Source: Betaproteobacteria bacterium UBA7395 (GTDB lineage: Bacteria > Pseudomonadota > Gammaproteobacteria > Burkholderiales > Rhodocyclaceae). Taken from it: a DNA stretch of 15,950 nt. A model generated the notes under the pieces. The model was not told where the DNA came from and did not search any database. It saw nothing but the letters and a program-made list of their open reading frames with translations. The position numbers were made by a program, and so were the translations under genes. Positions within the stretch are counted from its first letter, which is position 1; each line of letters starts with the position of its first letter. This document shows positions 1 through 5,669 of the stretch, one piece after another. Location of the stretch: contig DKNF01000204.1 in NCBI GenBank assembly GCA_002470165.1, positions 1 to 15,950 on the forward strand. Reading direction: 5' to 3'.

Positions 1-2
1 TG

Positions 3-734
3 TTCGGATTACCGCTACGCCAGAGTATGGGCCTGGTGGAAAGCCTGTTGGCGTTATCCGGCCTGGACTGGCCAGTTCCTGACTTCAGCACCATTTCCAG
101 GCGCCAGAAATATTTGCAGGTCGCCATTCCCTACAGCGGCAAGAACGATGCGCTGCATCTTCTGGTCGATAGTACAGGGGTCAAGATGCTCGGCGAAGGC
201 GAATGGAAAACCAAGAAGCACGGGGCCGATTATCGGCGCCAGTGGCGCAAGGTCCATTTGGGCATTGATGCCCAGACCCTGGAGATTCGGGCCATTGAAG
301 TCACCAGTAACAGTGTGGGCGACGCCCCGATCCTGCCGGAACTACTTGATCAGATCTCCACGCCTATCGCCACCGTGACAGGCGATGGAGCTTACGACAC
401 CAAGGCCTGCCATGCGGCCATTGCTGCGAAGGGGGCCACGGCCATCATTCCCACCCGCAAGAACGCCCGGCTATGGAAGAAATATCCGCCAGGCGCAGAA
501 AGCCGAAATGAAATCCTGAGGGCGACGCAACGGCTGGGTCGTGCCATCTGGAAGAAGTGGAGCGACTACCACCGGCGTAGCCTGGTGGAAACCAAAATGC
601 GCTGCTTGAAACTTCTGGGGGAGCGGATCATGTCCCGGGACTTTGATCGCCAGGTGGCTGAGCTTCAGGTACGGGCTGCCTTGCTCAACCGGTTTACCCA
701 ACTGGGCACCCCGGACACCGTCGCTATGGCATAA
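3..734 (+). CDS. IS5 family transposase (IS903 group), 5' end outside window
   Basis: This DDE transposase cuts the element ends and joins them to target DNA. The frame is open from base 3, and residues before the first in-window ATG (27) still match the family, which shows that the real start lies upstream. Numbering from that ATG, the catalytic aspartates are D48 (LLVDSTG) and D120 (VTGDGAYD). The third acidic residue is E188 in the IS5 signature Y-x2-R-x3-E-x6-K (Y181, R184, E188, K195). The GEGEWKTKKHG and RRQWRKVHL segments are also typical. About 243 residues are visible of a usual 307 or so, and all catalytic residues are intact, so the enzyme is probably functional. It sits 36 nt before the right terminal repeat. 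Confidence 0.93.
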   Translation, partial: FGLPLRQSMGLVESLLALSGLDWPVPDFSTISRRQKYLQVAIPYSGKNDALHLLVDSTGVKMLGEGEWKTKKHGADYRRQWRKVHLGIDAQTLEIRAIEVTSNSVGDAPILPELLDQISTPIATVTGDGAYDTKACHAAIAAKGATAIIPTRKNARLWKKYPPGAESRNEILRATQRLGRAIWKKWSDYHRRSLVETKMRCLKLLGERIMSRDFDRQVAELQVRAALLNRFTQLGTPDTVAMA

Positions 735-769
735 GTCCGTCTGGGGTAGGGGTAGCTCACCCTACGCTT

Positions 770-787
770 GAGTTGTGCAACAAAGCC
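770..787 (+). repeat. Right terminal inverted repeat of the IS
   Basis: The sequence gagttgtgcaacaaagcc is the outer right end of the IS. Its reverse complement begins GGCTTTGTTG, the same outer bases as IS903 ends. The left copy lies outside the window, so the pairing is inferred from family knowledge. Confidence 0.75.
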
Positions 788-788
788 T

Positions 789-810
789 GGACGAACTTGA
801 CCGTTCGTCC
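789..810. repeat. Perfect 8-bp inverted repeat directly beside the IS end
   Basis: GGACGAAC (789-796) and GTTCGTCC (803-810) are exact reverse complements around a 6-nt loop. The left arm starts one base after the IS right end and falls inside the presumed target duplication. It may be the terminator of an interrupted upstream gene, or a preferred structured target. No T-tract follows on either strand. Confidence 0.55.
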
Positions 811-862
811 CTCTCAACACCTCCGCATCACCCTTTCGTCATCAACCCATGCCATGCCTTAA

Positions 863-892
863 CTGGCAGGCCGACACGCGTCTGTCTGCCAG
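863..892 (+). repeat. Inverted repeat in the leader of the ardC-like gene
   Basis: CTGGCAG (863-869) pairs with CTGCCAG (886-892) around a 16-nt loop. It lies 30 nt before the start codon and just upstream of the ribosome binding site. It could be an operator or an mRNA hairpin; nothing here decides between them. Confidence 0.4.
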
Positions 893-922
893 GGCGGCTA
901 GGCCTATTTCTGGAGAATCATC

Positions 923-1825
923 ATGAACGACATCTATCAAACCATCACCGACAAGATCATTGCCGAACTGGAGATTGGTACAGCTCCTTGGGTCCGCCCA
1001 TGGTCGGACACTGCCGACCCATTTCCACGCAATGCACTGTCACAGCGTCCTTATCGCGGCATCAACAACCTGCTGCTGGGCATGGAGGCGCATGGTCGGG
1101 GCTACACCACCAATCAGTGGCTGACCTTCAAGCAGGCGCAATCTTTAGGCGGGCATGTCCGCAAGGGCGAACGTAGCTCGATGATCATCTATTACGAAGC
1201 CAGGATGGTTGAGAAGGAGGATGCAGAAAACATCGCCGATGGCGGCGAAGCCGAGAAGCGGTTCATCCCGCTAATCAAGGTATTCAATGTCTTCAATCTC
1301 GATCAGGTGGAGGGTTTGCCAAAGGCTGACCAAGCTTGCGTAGATGAGTCCGATTGGGACTCCAGCGCCATTGCCGAGCAGATCATGGAGCGCTCAGGTG
1401 CCGAGATTCGTCATCAGGGATTCAAGGCCTTTTACTCCCCGCCAAATGATCTGATCTATCTACCAGGGAAACAAACCTTTACCGATGCGGCCTCCTACTA
1501 CAGCACGGCACTGCATGAGCTATGTCACTGGAGCGGCCACTCCAGCCGTCTGGGGCGGAAACTGGGCAACAGGTTCGGTGAAGCGGCCTATGCGATGGAG
1601 GAACTGGTGGCGGAACTAGGAGCGGCGTTCCTATCGGCGCATTGCCATCTGGATGGCCGGCTGCAGCACGCCAGTTACATCGCTTCCTGGTTGGAAGTCC
1701 TGCAACGGGACAAACGTGCAGTGTTCGTTGCCGCAGCGCAGGCGCAAAAGGCGGCTGACTACCTGCTGGAACAGGCAGACAGGCTTTCACCGGAGATGGT
1801 TGCATCGCTGCGGGAGGCTGCATGA
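923..1825 (+). CDS. ArdC-like antirestriction protein (N-terminal ssDNA-binding domain plus zincin-like metallopeptidase domain)
   Basis: The protein resembles ArdC of conjugative plasmids, which binds single-stranded DNA and protects incoming DNA from restriction enzymes. Residues 1-130 match the ArdC N-terminal domain (DUF1738): a helical start, then [16 protein letters not shown] and [10 protein letters not shown]. Residues of about 150-290 match the MPTase polyvalent domain, with the zinc-binding helix HELCH (198-202) and a downstream glutamate helix EELVAE (226-231) supplying the third ligand. The 300-residue length agrees with plasmid ArdC (about 297). The start is set by TGGAGA at 911-916, eight or so bases before the ATG. 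The stop overlaps the radC-like start by 4 nt (ATGA). The metallopeptidase motif is intact. The cellular target is not evident, and for ArdC itself DNA binding is better supported than proteolysis. Confidence 0.9.
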   Translation: MNDIYQTITDKIIAELEIGTAPWVRPWSDTADPFPRNALSQRPYRGINNLLLGMEAHGRGYTTNQWLTFKQAQSLGGHVRKGERSSMIIYYEARMVEKEDAENIADGGEAEKRFIPLIKVFNVFNLDQVEGLPKADQACVDESDWDSSAIAEQIMERSGAEIRHQGFKAFYSPPNDLIYLPGKQTFTDAASYYSTALHELCHWSGHSSRLGRKLGNRFGEAAYAMEELVAELGAAFLSAHCHLDGRLQHASYIASWLEVLQRDKRAVFVAAAQAQKAADYLLEQADRLSPEMVASLREAA

Positions 1826-2259
1826 GCGACGAACAGATCATTGAGCGTGCGCTGGCGCTGCTGGCTGCCCGCATGCACCAGGGCGATGTACTGTCTTCTC
1901 CGGCAGCAGTACGAGACTACCTGCGCCTGCATCTGGGCGGACGCGAGCATGAGGTGTTTGTGGTGGTCCTGCTCGATGCGCAACACCGGGTGCTGGACAT
2001 CCTCGATCTCTTCCGAGGCACGCTGACGCAGACATCGGTCTATCCCCGTGAGGTGGTCAAGGTGGCGCTGGCGGCGAATGCGGGCAGTGTCATCTTCGCC
2101 CACAACCATCCGTCCGGCCTGGCCGAACCCAGCCGTGCCGATGAGTTGCTGACGCACACCCTGAAACAGGCGCTGGCCCTGGTCGACATCAAGGTGCTGG
2201 ATCACTTTGTGGTCGGCGCCGCTTCCACAATCTCATTTGCCGAAAGGGGGTTGATTTGA
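1822..2259 (+). CDS. radC: RadC-like JAB/MPN domain protein (short form)
   Basis: This is a 145-residue RadC-family protein consisting almost entirely of the JAB (MPN+) metalloprotease-like fold. The zinc-site motif is complete: H94-x-H96 followed by ten residues and D107, in [14 protein letters not shown], with an upstream acidic residue near E42/E44. Chromosomal RadC proteins are about 220 residues and begin with a helix-hairpin-helix region. That region is missing here, as in the short YkfG/YeeS-type copies of prophages and islands. No biochemical activity is firmly established for RadC, and the name does not imply a proven repair role. Translation is probably coupled to the ardC-like gene through the ATGA overlap; a GGGAGG just upstream can act as the ribosome binding site. 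Confidence 0.9.
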   Translation: MSDEQIIERALALLAARMHQGDVLSSPAAVRDYLRLHLGGREHEVFVVVLLDAQHRVLDILDLFRGTLTQTSVYPREVVKVALAANAGSVIFAHNHPSGLAEPSRADELLTHTLKQALALVDIKVLDHFVVGAASTISFAERGLI

Positions 2260-2277
2260 CCGTACTCCACAGTTTCT

Positions 2278-2286
2278 GTGGATAAG
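2278..2286 (-). promoter_or_regulatory. Consensus DnaA box (TTATCCACA on the minus strand)
   Basis: TGTGGATAA is an exact match to the consensus 9-mer DnaA box. It overlaps the right arm of a 6-bp inverted repeat (2268-2273 with 2277-2282). A single box can occur by chance, and no second perfect box, iteron series or replication gene is visible nearby, so an origin is not claimed. Confidence 0.4.
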
Positions 2287-2486
2287 TCTGTGTGTTGCCC
2301 GTGAGAAGCCTGCTCCAGAGCCAATGCGACAAGGACTTAGCGTCGCCGCCTAAAAACCGGGCAATTCCAGGCGACCTCACCCCGGATAGCGCAGTTCAGG
2401 GGGTTCTGGGGGCTCGCTGACTGCGTATTTGAACCGAGCACTGTGCGACGCAGTGCCAGGTTTGCAGCAAATTCCGTCGCATCTTT

Positions 2487-2525
2487 GACAAAGCCCGACC
2501 AGGCGACAGCCGGTCGGGCTTTGTC
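2487..2525 (+). terminator. Terminator-like perfect 14-bp hairpin in the leader of the sak-like gene
   Basis: GACAAAGCCCGACC (2487-2500) and GGTCGGGCTTTGTC (2512-2525) pair without mismatch around an 11-nt loop. The AAAGCCC...GGGCTTT form is typical of intrinsic terminators, but only short T runs follow (gtttcc), so efficiency is unclear. It may end the ardC-radC transcript. It also sits only 33 nt before the sak start, so transcripts for sak that start further upstream would have to pass it. Confidence 0.6.
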
Positions 2526-2558
2526 GTTTCCAGCATCTAATTTTCAAGGAGTTTCATC

Positions 2559-3203
2559 ATGTCTGATTCCATCAATACCTTTCGCACCCTGCTGCAGATC
2601 GATGTCAGCACCCATGTCGAGAAGAAGGGGCAATTTGCCTACCTGAGCTGGCCGTATGCGGTCGCACAGTTGCGGCAGGCTGACCCAAGCGCCCATTGGG
2701 AAGTTCGTCGCTTTGACGGGCTCCCGTATCTGGCAACAGAGCTTGGTTACTTCGTCGAGGTGGCTGTCACTGTTGGGGGCGTGACGCTATCGCAGATTCA
2801 TCCCGTGCTCGATGCTCGGAACAAGCCGTTGATGGCACCGACGCCATTCGACATCAACACGAGCATCCAGCGCTGCCTGGTCAAAGCCATTGCCCTGCAC
2901 GGGCTGGGGCTGAGCATCTATGCCGGCGAAGATTTACCGATGCTTCACGAGGGTGACGAACACCCACAACCCCCAGAACGGCCAACCAAGGTCTCTCCCT
3001 TGCCGACCAAGAAGCCGGAAAGAAAGACCACGGAGTGGCTGACCGAAGCTCAGCTACGCTTTGTGAAGAAGCTGGTGCAGGAAACCGACACCGATGTGGA
3101 TGAGTTGCTGGCCTACTTTGGTTTCGAAACCCTCGACACCATTCCGAAGGCCGAGGTGAACCGGGTCATCCGGGCGCTGGAATCGAAGCGGAGGGCTGCA
3201 TGA
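2559..3203 (+). CDS. Sak-type (DUF1071) single-strand annealing protein
   Basis: This is a phage-type recombination mediator that coats ssDNA and anneals complementary strands, the partner of a 5'-3' exonuclease. Residues 5-128 match the SSAP Sak/DUF1071 family: FAYLSWPYAVAQLRQADP near the start, the central IHPVLDARNKPL, and NTSIQRCLVKAIALHGLGLS followed by IYAGEDLP. A charged, proline-rich linker (about 130-158) leads to a small helical C-terminal domain, WLTEAQLRFV to ALESKR, of the kind seen at the ends of RecT/ERF-like proteins. The start is well placed after AAGGAG (2546-2551). The stop overlaps the exonuclease start by 4 nt, which supports a functional pair. The family is mostly phage- or element-borne. 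Confidence 0.87.
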   Translation: MSDSINTFRTLLQIDVSTHVEKKGQFAYLSWPYAVAQLRQADPSAHWEVRRFDGLPYLATELGYFVEVAVTVGGVTLSQIHPVLDARNKPLMAPTPFDINTSIQRCLVKAIALHGLGLSIYAGEDLPMLHEGDEHPQPPERPTKVSPLPTKKPERKTTEWLTEAQLRFVKKLVQETDTDVDELLAYFGFETLDTIPKAEVNRVIRALESKRRAA

Positions 3204-4069
3204 TGAGCACGATCGTCAAACTGGTTCAGGGCAGCCCTGAGTGGCATGCGCATCGGGCGCAGTATCGCAATGCGAGTGAGACGGCGATTGTGATGGGGGT
3301 CTCCCCCTGGCAAACACCGTATCAACTCTGGGAGCTGCGCACCGGTCGCCGCCAGGCGACGGTGAATGCCGCGATGGCACGCGGTACGGCTCTGGAGCCG
3401 CTGGCGCGTGCGGCGTATGAAGCACTGACCGGGCATGTGATGCAGCCCTTGGTGCTGGTCGATGGGACGTACTCGGCCAGCCTCGATGGCCTGACCTTCG
3501 ACGGTGCGCTGCTCGTCGAGATCAAATGCCCGATGAAGGGCAAGGACTCGATTCTCTGGCGACAGGTGGCCAACGGTGACATCCCGGCTTACTACATCCT
3601 GCAGATGGAGCATCAGTTCATGGTCTCGAAGGCTCGCCAAGGGCATCTTTACGTCTTTGACGGGAGCGAGGGGATGCTGGTCGAAGTCAGCCCGCAGCCA
3701 GATCGCTGGCCGGCAATTCATGAGGCCTGGGATAGCTTCATGCGCTGTATCGAAACGGATACACCGCCCCCGTTGCAGGAACGGGACAAGATCATCCGCG
3801 AAGACACAGCCTGGCAGGCAGCTGCAGCGCAGTACCTGGCGCTGAAGGCTCAGGCTGATGCACTGTCAGATCAGCTGGATGAGGCCAAGGCGGCGTTGCT
3901 GGCCTTATCCAGCCATCCCAGTGAGTCAGGCTGCGGCGTGACTGTCACGCGCTTCTGGAAGCAAGGGAGTGTGGACTACAAGCGGATACCCGCACTGCAG
4001 GAGCTAGACCTTGAGCCCTACCGCAAGAAAGGAGGTTTTGAGACGCGGGTGACTGTAGCTGGGAAGTGA
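3200..4069 (+). CDS. YqaJ-family recombination exonuclease (lambda Exo-like)
   Basis: This is a PD-(D/E)xK nuclease that would resect double-strand ends to give single strands for the annealing protein encoded just upstream. Visible motifs are GSPEWHAHR and NASETAIVMG at the start, RGTALEP with E66, SLDG with D96, the catalytic EIK (E107, K109), and YYILQMEHQF (131-140), the YqaJ signature. The later part contains a heptad-like alanine-rich helix (about 203-236) and a C-terminal segment with GSVDYKRIP common in phage exonucleases. Two starts are possible: ATG 3200, overlapping the sak stop by 4 nt, or ATG 3203, which is better spaced from GGAGGG (3190-3195). The catalytic set is complete at 289 residues. 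Confidence 0.9.
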   Translation: MMSTIVKLVQGSPEWHAHRAQYRNASETAIVMGVSPWQTPYQLWELRTGRRQATVNAAMARGTALEPLARAAYEALTGHVMQPLVLVDGTYSASLDGLTFDGALLVEIKCPMKGKDSILWRQVANGDIPAYYILQMEHQFMVSKARQGHLYVFDGSEGMLVEVSPQPDRWPAIHEAWDSFMRCIETDTPPPLQERDKIIREDTAWQAAAAQYLALKAQADALSDQLDEAKAALLALSSHPSESGCGVTVTRFWKQGSVDYKRIPALQELDLEPYRKKGGFETRVTVAGK

Positions 4070-4078
4070 TGGCATTAG

Positions 4079-4106
4079 AGGGTTGTGGTCAAGAGGCCAC
4101 AACCCT
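4079..4106 (+). terminator. Hairpin terminator candidate after the exonuclease gene
   Basis: AGGGTTGTGG (4079-4088) pairs with CCACAACCCT (4097-4106). Two more pairs (one G-U) close an AAGA tetraloop. The hairpin begins 9 nt after the stop codon. There is no T-tract on either strand, so it may instead protect the mRNA 3' end or act with Rho. Confidence 0.55.
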
Positions 4107-4152
4107 ACTGCCTAATATCTCACCTTATCTCAGGCAATCGCAGGAAAAACAA

Positions 4153-4172
4153 GGGGGTAGATTGGGGGGTAA
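4153..4172. repeat. Tandem GGGGGTA motifs near the tRNA-Ser 3' side
   Basis: GGGGGTA occurs at 4153-4159 and 4165-4171, exactly one DNA turn-like 12 nt apart, within otherwise unremarkable sequence. From memory, similar repeated G5TA motifs occur beside the integrase genes and tRNA attachment sites of tyrosine-integrase islands. The link to integrase arm sites here is inference. Confidence 0.35.
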
Positions 4173-4199
4173 AACAAAAAAGCGCCCCGAAAGGCGCTT
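4171..4199 (-). terminator. Intrinsic terminator of tRNA-Ser
   Basis: On the minus strand AAGCGCC-TTTCGG-GGCGCTT forms a 7-bp GC-rich stem (4180-4199). It is followed by the T-rich run complementary to 4171-4179. It lies 15 nt past the encoded CCA of tRNA-Ser. Confidence 0.85.
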
Positions 4200-4213
4200 G
4201 TTTGCTTGTTGCT

Positions 4214-4306
4214 TGGCGGAGACGGAGGGATTCGAACCCTCGATCCAGGTTTTGCCCGGATGCACCCTTAGCAGGGGTGTGCCTTCGACCACTCGGCCAC
4301 GTCTCC
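4214..4306 (-). tRNA. tRNA-Ser (anticodon GCU)
   Basis: Read on the minus strand, the acceptor arms GGAGACG (4306-4300) and CGTCTCC (4224-4218) pair perfectly, followed by discriminator G and an encoded CCA (4216-4214). The T arm holds GGGTTCGAATCCC, and a long variable arm is present, as expected for class II serine tRNAs. The anticodon loop CTGCTAA gives GCU, reading AGC/AGU codons. The 93-nt length matches tRNA-Ser(GCU) of E. coli. It lies downstream of lysC on the same strand but has its own promoter and terminator. Its 3' end faces the accessory block, as expected of an integration site. Confidence 0.95.
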
Positions 4307-4330
4307 TAACCGTCTTGCAACGAGGCGCGG

Positions 4331-4359
4331 ATGATATAGGCTCCGCGCCCTTTGGTCAA
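4331..4359 (-). promoter_or_regulatory. Promoter of tRNA-Ser, bracketed by an inverted repeat
   Basis: On the minus strand TTGACC (4359-4354), a 17-nt spacer and TATCAT (4336-4331) make a good sigma-70 promoter. A GC-rich discriminator follows, typical of stringently controlled stable RNA promoters. The start would be near 4324, about 18 nt before the tRNA. The -10 box lies inside the loop of an 8-bp inverted repeat, GGCGCGGA/TCCGCGCC (4324-4331 with 4342-4349), which could also act as the lysC transcript end although it lacks a T-tract. Confidence 0.65.
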
Positions 4360-4363
4360 ACCT

Positions 4364-5584
4364 TTACTGATCCAGACCGAAAGTGCGGTGCAGGACGCGC
4401 ACGGCCAGTTCCAGATACTTCTCGTCGATGACGACGGAAATCTTGATTTCGGAAGTCGAAATCATCTGGATGTTGATGCCTTCGTCGGCCAGGGCCTTGA
4501 ACATCTTCGAGGCAACGCCCGGGTGCGAACGCATGCCGACGCCGACGGCGGAGACCTTGCAGATCTTGTTGTCGCCGGTGACTTCACGGGCGCCCAGCTT
4601 CTGCTTGACGGTTTCCAGGATGCCCTGGGCCTTGGCATAGTCGCCGCGGTTGACCGTGAACGAGAAGTCGGTGGTGCCGTCATGACCAACGTTCTGGATG
4701 ATCATGTCAACGTCGATGTTGGCGTCGGCGATCGAGCCGAGGATCTGGTAGGCAATGCCCGGGGTATCGGGAACGCCGAGCATGGTCAGCTTGGCTTCGT
4801 CGCGATTGAAGGCGATACCGGAAATGATCGGTTGTTCCATGTTCTTGTCTTCCTCAACAGTAATCAGCGTGCCCTCGCCTTCATCCTGGAAGCTGGACAG
4901 CACGCGCAGTTTGACCTTGTACTTGCCGGCGAATTCGACCGAGCGGATCTGCAGCACCTTGGAGCCGAGGCTGGCCATTTCCAGCATTTCCTCGAAGGTG
5001 ATGGTGTCGAGCTTCTTGGCTTCCGGCACGACACGCGGATCGGTCGTATAGACGCCGTCGACGTCGGTGTAGATCTGGCACTCGTCGGCCTTAAGCGCCG
5101 CCGCCAGGGCCACGCCCGAGGTATCCGAACCACCACGGCCAAGCGTGGTGACGTTGCCGTCGGCATCGACGCCCTGGAAACCGGCGACGATGACCACCTT
5201 GCCGTCGTCGAGATCGCGACGGATGTTGGCTTCGTCGATCGACAGGATGCGTGCCTTGGTGAAGGTGCTGTCGGTCAGGACCTTGACCTGCCCCCCCGTG
5301 TAGCTCTTGGCATCGACACCGATGGCCTTCAGGCCCATGGCCAGCAGACCGGTGGTGACCTGTTCGCCGGTACTGACGACCGCATCGAGCTCGCGCGGAT
5401 CCGGCGTGGCCTGCATTTCCTTGGCCAACGCGATCAGCTTGTTGGTTTCACCGCTCATCGCCGAGACGACGACCACGACCTGGTGGCCTTCCGCACGGAA
5501 ACGGGCAACGCGCCGGGCGACATTCTTGATGCGCTCCGGGTTGGCGACGGAAGTGCCGCCGTACTTCTGAACAATCAACGCCAT
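4364..5584 (-). CDS. lysC: Aspartate kinase (monofunctional, two ACT domains)
   Basis: The enzyme phosphorylates L-aspartate to 4-phospho-L-aspartate, the first step to lysine, threonine, methionine and diaminopimelate. The 406-residue length is standard for the monofunctional class. The amino-acid kinase domain spans about 1-235, with KYGGTSV near residue 7, VVSAMSGETN, STGEQVT and LGRGGSDTS. Two ACT domains follow (about 260-330 and 340-406), with LGVPDTPGIA and VGVGMRSHPGVA, the usual site of feedback control by lysine and threonine. The ATG at 5584 has only a weak purine-rich stretch upstream. M249 (MEQPIISG) is a likely second start for a beta subunit. tRNA-Ser lies downstream; the upstream HDAC-family gene ends in its own terminator, so lysC is probably transcribed alone. 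Confidence 0.97.
   Translation of the reverse strand: MALIVQKYGGTSVANPERIKNVARRVARFRAEGHQVVVVVSAMSGETNKLIALAKEMQATPDPRELDAVVSTGEQVTTGLLAMGLKAIGVDAKSYTGGQVKVLTDSTFTKARILSIDEANIRRDLDDGKVVIVAGFQGVDADGNVTTLGRGGSDTSGVALAAALKADECQIYTDVDGVYTTDPRVVPEAKKLDTITFEEMLEMASLGSKVLQIRSVEFAGKYKVKLRVLSSFQDEGEGTLITVEEDKNMEQPIISGIAFNRDEAKLTMLGVPDTPGIAYQILGSIADANIDVDMIIQNVGHDGTTDFSFTVNRGDYAKAQGILETVKQKLGAREVTGDNKICKVSAVGVGMRSHPGVASKMFKALADEGINIQMISTSEIKISVVIDEKYLELAVRVLHRTFGLDQ
4838..4855 (-). promoter_or_regulatory. Internal ribosome binding site and start for a LysC beta subunit
   Basis: Codon 249 of lysC is ATG (4840-4838), preceded on the minus strand by GAGGA (4855-4851) with 10 nt between. The product would be the 158-residue ACT part of LysC (4364-4840). 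The position and the sequence MEQPIISGIA match the beta-subunit start known for the alpha2beta2 aspartate kinase of Corynebacterium glutamicum (near Met250). Use of this start here is inferred. Confidence 0.45.
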
Positions 5585-5614
5585 GGATTCATCCGTAAAA
5601 ACGTTGGAAACATG

Positions 5615-5652
5615 AAAAAAGAGGGCCGGATTTTACCCCAGCCCGCCTTTTT
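5615..5652 (-). terminator. Intrinsic terminator of the HDAC-family gene
   Basis: On the minus strand AAAAAGGCGGGC (5652-5641) pairs with GCCCTCTTTTTT (5626-5615) with one C-T mismatch and one G-T pair. The stem ends in a run of six T. It lies 18 nt after the upstream gene's stop and separates it from lysC. Confidence 0.75.
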
Positions 5653-5669
5653 ACAAAAGGAAGACACCG

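Larger units (their letters stand above)
1..787 (+). mobile_element. IS5-family (IS903 group) insertion sequence, right part; left end outside window
   Basis: The stretch holds the C-terminal three quarters of a DDE transposase followed by about 50 nt of non-coding DNA and a terminal sequence at 770-787. Read outward-in, that terminus is GGCTTTGTTGCACAACTC, very close to the ends of IS903-type elements. The left inverted repeat and the first 60-70 transposase codons lie before base 1, so nothing in the window shows that the element itself is broken. IS903-group elements usually make 9-bp target duplications; the candidate right copy would be the 9 bases at 788-796, but the left copy cannot be checked. 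A small inverted repeat (746-751 with 760-765) lies between the transposase stop and the end. Confidence 0.88.
2260..2558. other. Non-coding spacer between radC-like and sak-like genes
   Basis: No convincing gene is seen in these 299 bases. The stretch contains CCACAG-TTT-CTGTGG (2268-2282) running into a consensus DnaA box (2278-2286), a 6-bp stem GCACTG/CAGTGC (2438-2456), and a perfect 14-bp inverted repeat (2487-2525) followed by the sak ribosome binding site AAGGAG (2546-2551). The 9-mer ccaggcgac occurs twice (about 2369 and 2499). The density of hairpins suggests regulatory RNA or a small replication or transfer-related site, but none is identified. Confidence 0.5.

Noticed and set aside
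775..1176. 133-codon frame starting inside the IS terminal repeat and overlapping the ardC-like gene
   Set aside because: It begins in the IS end, lacks a ribosome site, and is out of frame with the clear ArdC-like protein.
2260..2558. Possible origin of replication or small RNA in the spacer
   Set aside because: Only one perfect DnaA box, no iterons, no adjacent replication gene and no recognisable RNA family; kept only as a described non-coding region.
4066..4431. Open frames over tRNA-Ser (also 4085-4309) with segments such as AETEGFEPS and RRRRDSNPR
   Set aside because: These are translations of the tRNA-Ser gene, a well-known source of false protein calls; no ribosome site or coding pattern supports them.
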